64,000 nt of DNA from Nitrosomonas sp. sh817. GTDB taxonomy: Bacteria; Pseudomonadota; Gammaproteobacteria; Burkholderiales; Nitrosomonadaceae. A program made the position numbers and the translations under genes. Below the pieces are notes generated by a model. The model had not been told where the DNA came from, ran no database searches, and was given only the letters and a program-made list of their open reading frames with translations. Below are positions 45,516 through 55,177 of this stretch, piece by piece; within the stretch, counting starts at the first letter, position 1; every line of letters begins with the position of its first letter. The stretch is taken from NCBI RefSeq assembly GCF_030908545.1, contig NZ_CP133083.1, forward strand, positions 2,241,691 through 2,305,690. Direction: 5' to 3'.

Positions 45516-46934
45516 TCAATAAGCGGCAAATCTTTCGGGCGCATACCGGACCATATCCTGTTCCAACAGCTTCAGCTTCTCTCGCATGGAATCACCGATA
45601 AATAATTGAGGCTCGGAAGGGGTCAAATTTTCAGACAGCTCGCGCTGCCGTATTTTCTCGATAGCTTCACTGAAATTTTCAATAAATTGATAAGGCCTGT
45701 CATCCAAGCTTCTAAATAAGGCTTCGCCAAAATACGTATACTCGTTCTCATGAGTACACCCAAAAGATGCTTTATCAGCCGCCGCCGCAGTGAGAATCAA
45801 GCTATGATCATCCCTCAACGCATCAATAAACCCGCCGGAGTAACACGCTGAAATCAGAATAATGCGCCAGCGGATACCGGCGTCATCCAGATAAGCTTTG
45901 ATATCTTCAGGGCGCACATCGTTGAGTTCGAGCGGCCACATATTGACTGAAAGCTCGTGATCACTCGATCCATGACTGGTAAGGTACAAAAACACCACGT
46001 CTTCCTCACGGTTCATCTTACCGCCCACATGACTCAAAGCGATTCTTAAATTGGAAGCGGACGCGAGCGGGGTGGTATCGATGGTTTTCAGGTTATTGAT
46101 TAATACCACCGACCGTCCCGATGCCCCCAGGTTTTTATTCATGGCGCGCTGCACATGGCCAACTTCTCTCATGAAGACATCCTGCGCGGCATCGGAACCA
46201 AATCCTACAAAAAACAAATCCGTCACGCCTTCCTTGCCGGGTTCGACAGCACTGAGCGCGTTATTCAGAAGCCTATACTGGCTGTAATAAACATCTTCCT
46301 GATTAATGTAGCTCAAATCGGCATTGCTATACGCATCCATGACATTTGAATAGTCAAAATCCTCGTACCAGAAACTGAATGGCATATTGACTAAAGGATA
46401 CGTTGCGCTCATCCAAAAAACCGCTAACAAAAGCGCCCGGATTTTGTGGAAATCCAGCAGTTGCAATGCAAGAAAAAAACAAACGAGAAAACTCCAAACG
46501 GCATAGATCGTGTAACCGGTCTCCAGATAATCGTCCGGCAACTGCGGCAACGCAACAAAAGATATCAAATAAAGGAATGGTAAGACGCTGTAAGCCAACA
46601 CTAAAAACAGCAATAAATGATCCCGGTTATGCGTGACCTTTGTCACCACAAAGCCGACCATCAGCACAATCAGTAATTCAACTCCAAGATAACTTAAGCC
46701 AAATAAATCGAAGGTCGGCTCGGATGTCAGCGAATAAGAAATGGCCAGCGCGGTTAAACTGTAAAAAACCACGAGCAAGGCCAATTGATTATGCGTCGCA
46801 ATCGCTTGCGCGATCGCATTCCGGCGAAAGCCAAGCAATCGGATGCCGCAAAAAAGATTTTGAATGAGACTCTGAGATTCTCTCACTAACGTGGATTGTT
46901 TTGATTCTTTGGCGATACCTGCATATAAGTCCAT
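45516..46934 (-). CDS. Membrane protein with C-terminal peptidase C13 (caspase/legumain-like) domain
   Basis: 472 residues. Five or six hydrophobic segments span about 45-215 (ALLVVFYSLTALAISYS, YSVLPFLYLISFVAL). The C-terminal half is a clan CD cysteine peptidase: H321 in LTSHGSSDH and C364 in ISACYSGGFIDAL, with 43 residues between, as usual. Peptidase C13 relatives include legumains and the GPI transamidase. In bacteria their targets are not known. The membrane half suggests cleavage close to the membrane, or regulation of another membrane protein. It is convergent with the Lon-like protease gene. Confidence 0.85.
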   Translation of the reverse strand: MDLYAGIAKESKQSTLVRESQSLIQNLFCGIRLLGFRRNAIAQAIATHNQLALLVVFYSLTALAISYSLTSEPTFDLFGLSYLGVELLIVLMVGFVVTKVTHNRDHLLLFLVLAYSVLPFLYLISFVALPQLPDDYLETGYTIYAVWSFLVCFFLALQLLDFHKIRALLLAVFWMSATYPLVNMPFSFWYEDFDYSNVMDAYSNADLSYINQEDVYYSQYRLLNNALSAVEPGKEGVTDLFFVGFGSDAAQDVFMREVGHVQRAMNKNLGASGRSVVLINNLKTIDTTPLASASNLRIALSHVGGKMNREEDVVFLYLTSHGSSDHELSVNMWPLELNDVRPEDIKAYLDDAGIRWRIILISACYSGGFIDALRDDHSLILTAAAADKASFGCTHENEYTYFGEALFRSLDDRPYQFIENFSEAIEKIRQRELSENLTPSEPQLFIGDSMREKLKLLEQDMVRYAPERFAAY

Positions 46935-47137
46935 TTCAAACTCCGGTTCCCGATCTGCGAATATAGCTTGCTGTTAACGGCAAAAGAACCGATTGTTAAA
47001 GTCAATAAAGACAGGGATATGGTCGGTTTTTTTATTGAATAACTTCGCCGGTAAAAATCTAAGCCAAAAATTAGACCATCATACAAATCCAAAGTTAATC
47101 CGGAATAAAAAATAAAGCGGGCTTGCTCCGGACGGCA

Positions 47138-48913
47138 TCATCGGGTCAATGGCCAACCGATTAAGAGCACCGTAATTGTGACAATGCCGGCAACGATATT
47201 CATGGGTATTCCAACCTTCAGAAAATCCGTGAAGCGGTACTCACCGGGGCCATACACCATCATGTTGGTTTGATAACCCAGCGGCGTGGCAAAACTGGCG
47301 GAAGCCGCCATCATGATGGCCAATACAAAGGGAATATGGTTCAAATCGGCTTCAGCGGTAATCTCCAGCACGATCGGCAGCATCAGCAGCGCCGCCGCAT
47401 TATTGGTGATCACTTCGGTTAACAGCGACACCGCAAGATACGTGAGAATTAACAACAACCAAGGCGTTCCGCCGCTGATATCGACGATATTGCCCGCCAG
47501 GTATTTGGCGACACCGGTTTTTTCCAGCGCCATGCCAAGCGCGAACGACGCCGCGATCGTCAGGATAACCGTCAGATCCAGGCTCTTTTCCGCCTGGCCG
47601 GGTGAGCAGCAGCCGGTAATGATCATTAAACATGCGCCGATCAGCGCGGCATTGAGCATGGTAATCACCTCGAAGCTCGCCAGCGTGACGATCCCGAGCA
47701 AAATAGCCCAAGCGATGACGGCCCGGTCATGCCGCGGCGCTTCGGTATTGAGATCGTTAATCAGTAAAAAATCCTTGTTGTAACGCTGCCGCGTAACGAA
47801 TGCCGGCCGGGCTTCCAACAATAACGTATCGCCCGGCTGCAAAATGATGCTGCCGAGATTGCCTTTAATGCGCTCGCCATTTCGCGCGACAGCCAGCACC
47901 GCCGCGCCGTAGCGGGCGCGGAAACGGGCCTCGCGGATGGCGTACCCGATCGCCGAGCAATGCGGGGATACCACCGCTTCGACCAATCGTCTTTCCGGAT
48001 GCCGCTGCGCGAAAGCATGCAGTTGCCCGTCATCGCTCGACGGAATAATGCCATTAATGCGCAACAAATCGGAAATCGCATCGGTATCCCCCGCAAACAC
48101 CAACCGGTCGCCGCCTTGCAGCACTTCCTCTGAAGAAACCACCGCCAGCGCGGTGCCGTTCCTCTCGATCTCTACCAGATATACCCGTTGCAAATGCCGG
48201 AGCCCGGCTTGCTCGACCGTTTTACCGACCAGCGGACCGTTCGGATCGATGGAAACCTCCAGCGTAAATTCGCGCAAATTCGAAAAGACTTCGCCTTGCT
48301 TGCGGTCGGGCAGCAATTTCGGAAAAAACAACCACATGAACAGAAACCCGGCGATCGCCACCGGCAAGCCGACCGCGGTAATTGAAAACAAGGAAAAACC
48401 GGCCTCACCGGTCAACGTTTGATACTGGCCGTTCACGATCAGGTTGGTGCTGGTGCCGATCAGCGTCACGGTACCACCGAGAATCGCCGTGTAACTCAGC
48501 GGAATCATCAGTTTGGATGGCGGAATCCCGATTTTGCGCGACCAACTGTAAATCGCCGGAATCATGGTCGCGACAACCGGGGTGTTATTCAGGAAACTAC
48601 TCAAAAACGCTACCGGCCAGAACATCCGGTTCAACGCCGCGCGCGAGGTTTTAGGACGGCCCAGCAGCTTGTTGACCAGCAAATCGATGGCGCCGGAAGC
48701 GTGCATGCCCGCAGCAACCACGAACATCCCCGCCACCGTAATCAAACCCGAATTGCTGAAACCGCTCAGCACATCGCCGCTTTGCAAAATGCCGGTTACG
48801 CTGAGGATCGTCAACGCCCCGATCATGATCAAATGCGGACCGATCTTGGTAAAAATCAATGACGCCAGTACCGTGCCGCACAAACCCAGGGTAAACCAGC
48901 CTTGCCATTCCAT
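47138..48913 (-). CDS. SLC13-type (divalent anion/Na+) transporter with RCK_C domains
   Basis: 591 residues from the ATG at 48913 (MEWQGWFTLG), preferred because homologues start here; an ATG 13 codons earlier is possible. About eleven hydrophobic segments flank two central TrkA_C (RCK_C) domains (about 195-275 and 285-370). The conserved SFLNNTPVVATMIP and TSTNLIVNGQY (SNT signature) form the substrate site. Such proteins carry sulfate, dicarboxylates or related anions with sodium. The substrate here is not known. It runs alone. Confidence 0.9.
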   Translation of the reverse strand: MEWQGWFTLGLCGTVLASLIFTKIGPHLIMIGALTILSVTGILQSGDVLSGFSNSGLITVAGMFVVAAGMHASGAIDLLVNKLLGRPKTSRAALNRMFWPVAFLSSFLNNTPVVATMIPAIYSWSRKIGIPPSKLMIPLSYTAILGGTVTLIGTSTNLIVNGQYQTLTGEAGFSLFSITAVGLPVAIAGFLFMWLFFPKLLPDRKQGEVFSNLREFTLEVSIDPNGPLVGKTVEQAGLRHLQRVYLVEIERNGTALAVVSSEEVLQGGDRLVFAGDTDAISDLLRINGIIPSSDDGQLHAFAQRHPERRLVEAVVSPHCSAIGYAIREARFRARYGAAVLAVARNGERIKGNLGSIILQPGDTLLLEARPAFVTRQRYNKDFLLINDLNTEAPRHDRAVIAWAILLGIVTLASFEVITMLNAALIGACLMIITGCCSPGQAEKSLDLTVILTIAASFALGMALEKTGVAKYLAGNIVDISGGTPWLLLILTYLAVSLLTEVITNNAAALLMLPIVLEITAEADLNHIPFVLAIMMAASASFATPLGYQTNMMVYGPGEYRFTDFLKVGIPMNIVAGIVTITVLLIGWPLTR

Positions 48914-49023
48914 AGTCTTACATTCCGCGCAAAGGAACGGAATATACAACAAACGTCATATAACCAGAAATAATAATTGATTATAATGATATACAAACGA
49001 ATTATAGAATAGAGACACCGATC

Positions 49024-49542
49024 ATGCGAAAAACACTCGCCGCCCTGTTATTAAGCCTAGCGATGACGCCCGTGCTGGCGCATCAACACATCCGCCCCGG
49101 ACTATGGGAAGTCACCACCCGCTCCGACCTGCTGGCGCTGGTGCCGCACATTCCAGCGGAACACATGCAGCAACTCAGCGACCTCGCGCAGCGCTATGGA
49201 TTGAAACTGCCTAAAATCGAGAACGGCGCCGCCACCTCGCATGTCTGCATCACCGAAGCGATGGCCAGCGAGGATGTTCCGTCCTATTTTTACGAACACC
49301 GCTCCGGCTGCACCGTGCAAAACGCCACCCGCACCGGCAACCGCTATCAACTCGAATTGACGTGCAGCAATGCACATTTTCAGGGCAACGGCACCGCCGA
49401 AGGCACCTTCATCAGCCCGGAAAGCTTCACCGGCCGCACCGAATTCGACAGCACCGTCAGCGGCGCGCCGGTGCACGCAACAGCGCAAACCCGCGCCCGC
49501 TGGATCGGCGAACGCTGCACTGCAGTCAATCCGCTGCCGTGA
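49024..49542 (+). CDS. DUF3617 exported protein
   Basis: 172 residues with signal peptide MRKTLAALLLSLAMTPVLA. The mature part begins IRPGLWEVTTR, the DUF3617 hallmark, and has four conserved-looking cysteines (CITE, SGCTV, LTCSN, ERCTA), likely two disulfides in the periplasm. The function of the family is unknown. It is divergent from the SLC13-type gene. Confidence 0.88.
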   Translation: MRKTLAALLLSLAMTPVLAHQHIRPGLWEVTTRSDLLALVPHIPAEHMQQLSDLAQRYGLKLPKIENGAATSHVCITEAMASEDVPSYFYEHRSGCTVQNATRTGNRYQLELTCSNAHFQGNGTAEGTFISPESFTGRTEFDSTVSGAPVHATAQTRARWIGERCTAVNPLP

Positions 49543-49607
49543 GTATTGACTCAGCACGAGTGAAGTTGCCGGTATTTGAAATCACGCTCAATTTAGCGGC
49601 TCGTAAA

Positions 49608-49930
49608 ATGACAAATACTGAAAAAGAATCGCCCTTGCCATATAAACCAATAAATATTACTGATGTGGTCCAATAGACCCGGACACTCCAATTATGACTA
49701 TTCTCTCTTAACTGGAGTGTCCGGGTCTATTGGACCACATCATTGCCCTTTATGAGCTTGGCTTTTCGGACCGCGTCATTTCTCAGAACCTCGCCGCATC
49801 CTTGAACCTGGCTGCGACTCAAAAGAAGGATCTCGTGAAGACACTGAAACAAGACCGGGACGGAGCCAATACGGTGATGGAAAAATACCCAAGGTATTTC
49901 CAGGAGCGAATGAACGAAATTATGGGCTAA
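49608..49930 (+). pseudogene. Small gene broken by a hairpin element
   Basis: Left of a 30-bp hairpin, a frame from the ATG at 49608 reads MTNTEKESPLPYKPINITD and then stops inside the hairpin at 49676. Right of it a frame continues (DHIIALYELGFSDRVIS ... MNEIMG) to a stop at 49928-49930, in a frame two bases away. Removing an insertion with length 2 mod 3 would join them. The 486 bp between the DUF3617 gene and the next gene contain only this. It could instead be two unrelated ORFs. Confidence 0.35.
49661..49742. repeat. Perfect 30-bp inverted repeat with 22-nt loop
   Basis: The arm at 49661-49690 (TGATGTGGTCCAATAGACCC then GGACACTCCA) is the exact reverse complement of 49713-49742. The arms contain GGTCCAATAGACCCGGACA, which looks like an insertion-sequence end; the whole may be a MITE or two abutted IS ends. 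The loop is AT-rich. Such a stem would strongly stop transcription. Confidence 0.8.
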
Positions 49931-50028
49931 CAAGGCACTCCACCGGGCATCAATTCGGCGATGCTTCATCGCTGCCGATAAGCTAACTACGATATAAATA
50001 TAAACTTGTTGTAATGGCAGATAGCGTT

Positions 50029-50619
50029 TCACGGATTCCCCTTAAACTTAACCACCACTGACGTGCTCGAATCCGACGCTTTCAGCAGCACCGAATAATC
50101 CGCATCGACGGTCAGCAACATGCCGTGGTTGATCATGACACTGGCGGGTTGCGGCGGCTGGCACTTGCGTTCGCTTTGCAAATCTTCGGAAACATTGCAG
50201 ACGGCGTCGTAGACTTGCCGCACCATCGCGATTTCGCTATCGGGAATCGTTGCATCGCGCGATAATGGGCTTTTGTTGCGGCCGCCTGTCAGGCTGCGCG
50301 AATAACTCAATTCGCGAGCGCTCGCGGTATCGTCGATCTCGACGCGGTAAACTGTGCTACGCCCGTTCGGCGCGGCTTCGCTTTTGGTATACAGCGACGG
50401 ATTGACCTGGGTATAGTCTTGCGCTTGCAAGATTCCGGCAATTTTATCCGCCGGAGTATCGAGCGAAATGCCGGCGATTTCGACCGCCGCCAGCGGATGC
50501 CCCGGTGAACCGGCGGCGGCCGTCATCGGCAGCGCGATCAGCCAAACCGCGATAACACACCAGCGTTTGATCCATCCCTGCCACGTTGCACTCCGGTCAT
50601 TTTGCAGCAATCCGTTCAT
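50029..50619 (-). CDS. Exported protein of unknown function
   Basis: 196 residues from the ATG at 50619, supported by AAGGAG 6 nt before it. A signal anchor or signal peptide (about 18-38; RWCVIAVWLIALPMTAAAG) is followed by an LDTPADKIAGILQAQDY segment, seen in small calcium- or lipoprotein-like domains, and an even charged C-terminus with three cysteines. It starts 20 bp after the CopD-cytochrome fusion gene and is co-transcribed with it. I do not recognise a family. Confidence 0.7.
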   Translation of the reverse strand: MNGLLQNDRSATWQGWIKRWCVIAVWLIALPMTAAAGSPGHPLAAVEIAGISLDTPADKIAGILQAQDYTQVNPSLYTKSEAAPNGRSTVYRVEIDDTASARELSYSRSLTGGRNKSPLSRDATIPDSEIAMVRQVYDAVCNVSEDLQSERKCQPPQPASVMINHGMLLTVDADYSVLLKASDSSTSVVVKFKGNP

Positions 50620-50638
50620 GGTCGACTCCTTGTAATCG

Positions 50639-52663
50639 TTAATGCGCATGTTCGCCCGGCGGCGGCATGATTTCACCTTCCTCGTTCAGTTGCTTGACTT
50701 GTGATACCAGCGCACCGACATTCTGCCAGCCGAATCCCTCGAATTGCGCCACCCATCGCGCGCGCAGATAGCCGAAACGATCCGTCAGAAATTCCATGTG
50801 TTGCGGGAACATGCCTTTGCCCGATAAATCCGGCACCATGCGGATACGCCGGAACCACCAGTAAGCATTCTTGATTTCTTCCCAGCCTTCGGTGACGACT
50901 GGGAATGGCGCAATCGCGGTAATCTGCTGCAATTGCTCATCGGTCAGCGGATGAATCGGTACCGCCAAAATTTCCGTGTTCAAATCGCGGATCCGCTCAT
51001 ACGATGCCGCCAGCTGAAAAAAGCGGTCTTTCGCTGACGGCCAGGCGAACAGCACCATCAGCACATTTTTTTGCAGGCGGAAATCTTTCAGATTGCCGCT
51101 AGTGCCGTCGCTGGCGGAGTAATTAAACACCGGCGAGCCGATCACCGGCGTTTCCGGCACGATCATGGTGCCCAGCAGGCGCGCATCGAAACCGCGCGAC
51201 ATCGCATGCAGGAAATTGATCAAATCCCAGCGCTCTTCTTCCGACAATTTATCGGCGAATCCCGGCATCTCGGTTCCCGGAATACCGCGCGATAATTGGT
51301 GGTAAACATTGCCGACGGTATATTTCGCGGTATGTTCCTGGGTTAGCAAATCGGTCGGATCGCGCACGTCGGGATCGGCCACCGGCCGGGTGCCCTTGCC
51401 TTGCGGGCCATGACAAGCAACGCAGTGCTCCGCGAACAATTGCGCGCCGGCGACGATGGAAATCGCGTCGATCGGCACGGTCGGTTTTTTGTACGTTTCC
51501 GGATACGCTTCAATCGTCAGCGGCGGCAATGCCAGCGCCAGCGAACTGATGCCGAACGCGCCCGGCAACAGAAATTTCAGCGTCTTGCCGCCGGTATTCT
51601 CGCGGATCGCGAACCAGGCGGTCGCAATTCCAAGAGTCAGCAATGCCAGCCCGAACCATACCTGGCCTTCGACATCCGGATCATCCCAGACGGCGCTGAT
51701 CGAAAAGCGGAACGGGAACGGCCAATTATCGATCATCGTATGCTTGGCGGGCAGCGTATTCGCCAAGATCGTCGCGACCAGAACCAGCACCAATGCCAAT
51801 GCGAATTCGATGCGCACCCATTGATTCAAATGCGCCACGCTGTCGCTACGTTCCTGGTTTTGCATTCCGGTCAGCTTGGGCAGCCAGTGGTTGCGCGCTT
51901 GGTAAGCAATAAGCAGAATGACCGTCAAAATTACCAGCTTGCTGTCCAGCAGCCAGCCGTAAGGACTCGATACCAACGTATGGTATTTTTCATCGACCAG
52001 GCGGCCGGTAACGATTACGCCGGTTACCATGATCAGAATCATCGCGAGTAGCGCCACTGCGGAAAATTTCTGCAAATACCCGACCGCAGCTAGTGTGGCG
52101 GACCGGCCGATATCCTTGTTCAAATTCAGCAAGATCAGCAGGAAGGCCGGCAATGCGCCGAACCAAATACCCGCCAGCAGAATATGAATAGCATACGGCG
52201 CGATCGCCTCGAACGACATTTCATCGGCGCTGGAATGGCTCATCAAAGTACCCGCCACCAGCGGCAAAGCCGCGAGCACCGCGCACAGCACGTAGTGCCA
52301 GCGGGCGCGCTCGATTCCTTGCATTTTAATCACCGCGCATAACAACACGATCGCGAGAAACTCCCTGGCCGCCCAGATATGGCCGATCTGCGTGCGCTTT
52401 ACAACATCGATCCAGGCCGCGGGATTCCAGGCATCGCTGACATCACCGGTTGCATCGCCGGTAGTCGTCGCCAGAATGCCGATCAGCCCGATCACGGTAA
52501 TCCCCGCCAGCCACGGGAAAAGCTTCTCCAGCCGCGCCATCCAAGGCGTTTCCTGAATGTTGCTCGCTTGCCAGATGATGGCAAGAAACACGCAACTGCC
52601 AAAAACGATCAAATTAGCGGTTAATTGTGACCAGCGGGCCACTGCTGCAATGATTTCAATCAT
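50639..52663 (-). CDS. CopD-cytochrome c-thioredoxin-like fusion membrane protein
   Basis: 674 residues. Eight or nine hydrophobic segments fill about 1-385; AIHILLAGIWFGALPAFLL and RIEFALALVLVLVATILAN are typical of CopD, and histidines at H170 and in SHSSADEM may bind copper. A cytochrome c domain follows, with C414-V-A-C417-H418 (CVACHGPQGKG) and a methionine ligand in TEMPGF near 463. The last part (about 500-665; VFNYSASDGTSGNLKDFRLQ) resembles a SCO/thioredoxin-like fold, but I see no CxxC there. This fusion may move copper or electrons into the periplasm. The combination is unusual; the domain borders are approximate. Confidence 0.85.
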   Translation of the reverse strand: MIEIIAAVARWSQLTANLIVFGSCVFLAIIWQASNIQETPWMARLEKLFPWLAGITVIGLIGILATTTGDATGDVSDAWNPAAWIDVVKRTQIGHIWAAREFLAIVLLCAVIKMQGIERARWHYVLCAVLAALPLVAGTLMSHSSADEMSFEAIAPYAIHILLAGIWFGALPAFLLILLNLNKDIGRSATLAAVGYLQKFSAVALLAMILIMVTGVIVTGRLVDEKYHTLVSSPYGWLLDSKLVILTVILLIAYQARNHWLPKLTGMQNQERSDSVAHLNQWVRIEFALALVLVLVATILANTLPAKHTMIDNWPFPFRFSISAVWDDPDVEGQVWFGLALLTLGIATAWFAIRENTGGKTLKFLLPGAFGISSLALALPPLTIEAYPETYKKPTVPIDAISIVAGAQLFAEHCVACHGPQGKGTRPVADPDVRDPTDLLTQEHTAKYTVGNVYHQLSRGIPGTEMPGFADKLSEEERWDLINFLHAMSRGFDARLLGTMIVPETPVIGSPVFNYSASDGTSGNLKDFRLQKNVLMVLFAWPSAKDRFFQLAASYERIRDLNTEILAVPIHPLTDEQLQQITAIAPFPVVTEGWEEIKNAYWWFRRIRMVPDLSGKGMFPQHMEFLTDRFGYLRARWVAQFEGFGWQNVGALVSQVKQLNEEGEIMPPPGEHAH

Positions 52664-52953
52664 GGTTGTCCGTTAAAAACTGTTATAGGTAATGTTTGCA
52701 AAACAAATCACAAAAGCCATAAAACCATCCGATCGGTTGATAATTCAGAAGCTTTGCGGTATCGCGGATTGTTAAACATTTTACGCCGAGCTAACGGATA
52801 TTCAAGGCATTCATTGTGGTTACTCAAACCATTTCATTCGGAATCCGGTGCTGGCTAGTATTTAAAGAATGTGGATGAAGTGCAAACGGAACGTCACCGG
52901 ATTTATGAGCCGCAGTACAATGACACCCATGAGTCATTGCTAAAAGGAGCATT

Positions 52954-53652
52954 ATGAAAACAGTATTGATCACCGGCTGCAACCGCGGCATCGGACTTGA
53001 ATTCGCGCGCCAATACGCCAGCGGCGGCTGGCAGGTTTTCGCGTGTTGCCGCAAACCGGCGGCAGCGGATGCGCTCAACCGCTTAGCTAACCAATATCCC
53101 GATCGTATCCAGGTGCATGCGCTGGATGTCGCCGATCACCGGCAAATCGAGCAATTGTCGCAAACCTTGGCCGGTCAACCGGTCGACTTGCTGATTAACA
53201 ATGCCGGCGTTTATCCGCCGGAGCGCGGCGATGCGTTCGGCAGCACCGATTATGCCGCATGGCAGCAAGCTTTTGAAGTCAACACCATGGCGCCGCTGAA
53301 AATGACCGAAGCGTTCATCCGGCAAGTGTCGCGCAGCGAGCTCAAAACCATCGTCACCATCACCAGCAAAATGGGCAGCATCGCCGATAATCGCGGCGGT
53401 GGAAGCTATATCTACCGCTCCAGCAAAGCGGGTGTCAACATCGTGATGAAAAGCCTGTCAATCGACTTGAATCCCAAGAAAATCATTGCCGTCCTGCTCC
53501 ATCCCGGCTGGGTAAAAACCGACATGGGCGGCCCCGGCGCGTTGATCACCGCCGAACAAAGCGTCACCGGCATGCGCCGCGTGATCGGCAACCTCACACT
53601 GCAAGATTCCGGCAAGTTTTATGCGTTTGATGGAAAGGAAATACCTTGGTGA
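52954..53652 (+). CDS. Short-chain dehydrogenase/reductase
   Basis: 232 residues. The Rossmann motif TGCNRGIGLEFA (about 7-18) binds NAD(P)H, NNAGVYPP is at about 86-93, and the catalytic YxxxK appears as YRSSK, with S in TITSKMGSI. The layout matches the C-factor/sniffer-like SDR group. The substrate is not known. AAAGGAG lies before the ATG. It stands alone between two intergenic regions of about 290 and 170 bp. Confidence 0.93.
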   Translation: MKTVLITGCNRGIGLEFARQYASGGWQVFACCRKPAAADALNRLANQYPDRIQVHALDVADHRQIEQLSQTLAGQPVDLLINNAGVYPPERGDAFGSTDYAAWQQAFEVNTMAPLKMTEAFIRQVSRSELKTIVTITSKMGSIADNRGGGSYIYRSSKAGVNIVMKSLSIDLNPKKIIAVLLHPGWVKTDMGGPGALITAEQSVTGMRRVIGNLTLQDSGKFYAFDGKEIPW

Positions 53653-53819
53653 AATGAAAACCGGTAGCCGTAAAGATATTTTCAGCCAGGACAAATGTAC
53701 TAGTAAAATAAGGAGCAATTGACCATTAATTTACTCATTGTCAATCCATACAATCGGCGTGTAAAAATTATTATAAATTTACGCCAAGAAACATATTGTT
53801 AATTTTAAGGAGCCTAATG

Positions 53820-54548
53820 ATGATAAAAGATTTAATTGAAAAAGCTGCGAAGCTCCCGGCTGCAACTCCTCGGTTACTTGCAATTTCAGCGCTTACATTG
53901 TGTAGTATCTCTGCCGCATCGGCGGCTAGTATCACCTGGAGCAACGGTCCGAATTTCGGTGGCCCTAACGGCCATTTGGGTATTTTAACGAACGGTTCTC
54001 TGGTCGAAGCCGTCAATTTGTCAGGCGCTTCAACTGCTCCTCCCATTACAGTAGATCCAACCGGCATAAACATTACATTCAGCACCATCAATTCACCATT
54101 TTTTAATTCCAACTGGGCGTCTGCTACCGGCGGCGGCAATACCGATCCGGGATGGTCAGCCATTTTAAATACGTTTGAATGGCAAAGCGGCGCAAATGTT
54201 ACTGCTGCCAATTTCCTCGACAGCCTGACCGTCGGCCATCAATACCAGGTGCAGTTTTTTGCCGCCCGCACCGATTGCTGCGCAACCCGCACGCATTGGT
54301 TCGGCGATAGTGAAGGAAATTTATCGACACCGATCAATGGCAATAGTTACACCAGTATCGTCGGAACATTTACCGCCGATGACGTGGATCAAACCATTCA
54401 ATTTTTCGACAGTACAAACAATCCTATTTTGAATGCGTATGTACTTCGCGATATCACACCAGCGGTTCCGGAGCCCAGCACCTGGGCGATGTTGCTTGCA
54501 GGTTTGGGATTACTTGGATTCTCGGTTCGCCGCAGCAAAGCCGGTTAA
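53820..54548 (+). CDS. PEP-CTERM sorting-domain protein
   Basis: 242 residues from the ATG at 53820; AAGGAG is 7 nt upstream, and an ATG one codon before also fits. A signal peptide ends at AASAAS. The body is beta-rich and glycine/asparagine-rich (WSNGPNFGGPNGHLGIL) with a CC pair (RTDCCATRTHW). The C-terminus VPEPSTWAMLLAGLGLLGF and RRSKAG is the PEP-CTERM sorting signal, cleaved by an exosortase. Such proteins belong to the extracellular matrix of many beta-proteobacteria. No repeat tract is present here, unlike in the paralogue at 27.5 kb. Confidence 0.9.
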   Translation: MIKDLIEKAAKLPAATPRLLAISALTLCSISAASAASITWSNGPNFGGPNGHLGILTNGSLVEAVNLSGASTAPPITVDPTGINITFSTINSPFFNSNWASATGGGNTDPGWSAILNTFEWQSGANVTAANFLDSLTVGHQYQVQFFAARTDCCATRTHWFGDSEGNLSTPINGNSYTSIVGTFTADDVDQTIQFFDSTNNPILNAYVLRDITPAVPEPSTWAMLLAGLGLLGFSVRRSKAG

Positions 54549-54581
54549 CCGATCGACAGAGAAGTTTTTCTTTCGATGAAC

Positions 54582-54611
54582 AACCCCGCTCGCGAAGCGG
54601 GGTTTGTTTTT
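54582..54611 (+). terminator. Rho-independent terminator of the second PEP-CTERM gene
   Basis: AACCCCGCT and AGCGGGGTT form a 9-bp stem with a CGCGA loop, followed by TGTTTTTT. It lies 34 bp after the PEP-CTERM stop and just before the convergent hypothetical gene. Confidence 0.9.
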
Positions 54612-54621
54612 TGACGGCTTG

Positions 54622-55071
54622 TTAAGCCGAGCCGAGCGATAGCTCCGGCAGTACGCCCTTATGGTCTTGCAGGCTGCGCTCCGCAATGCGCAGTTTGTTG
54701 AGCAGGATCGTCAACTGGAAATAAAATTGATCACTGGCGATCATCTTCTGCCATTCATCGCCATCCGGATCGTCCTCATCGAGATTACGCCAGAACAAAT
54801 TGCAGAAGCTACGGAAAGAAACCGGACGCCCTGCGATCAAATCGGCTTGGATGGGTTTTTCAATCCAGCGTTGTCTTCTTTCGATCAACCCTTCCGCGCC
54901 ATCGCATACGACAACCGACAAATAGTCGTATAAATCCGATGTGCTGCGCATGTCATGAAGTTCAGGAAATTTTCTTTTACGGATGGCGTTGGCAATCAAC
55001 TCTTGCAAAGCAATGGTCGAAACTTTAAGACTTACACCCGTTCTCAATTTGTATATTTTATCGAGGCACAT
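54622..55071 (-). CDS. Hypothetical cytosolic protein
   Basis: 149 residues, no signal peptide or membrane segment, predicted mainly helical. A tryptophan-rich middle (RRQRWIEKPIQAD, FCNLFWRNLDEDD) and a C-terminal helical stretch are visible. No family recognised. The start MCLDKIYKLRTG was chosen as the only ATG near the upstream stop. Confidence 0.6.
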   Translation of the reverse strand: MCLDKIYKLRTGVSLKVSTIALQELIANAIRKRKFPELHDMRSTSDLYDYLSVVVCDGAEGLIERRQRWIEKPIQADLIAGRPVSFRSFCNLFWRNLDEDDPDGDEWQKMIASDQFYFQLTILLNKLRIAERSLQDHKGVLPELSLGSA

Positions 55072-55177
55072 AAATCTACCATTCAGGTTAGTAACAGCCG
55101 AAGCTAATGAGCAATTCGATTAAGAATCCTTGTTAAGGTTCATTATTGCTGAAATAACTTCAAAAGCATACCCCGCA

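Noticed and set aside
46886..47092. Small gene upstream of the C13 peptidase gene
   Set aside because: It overlaps the peptidase N-terminus in another frame, without a ribosome site.
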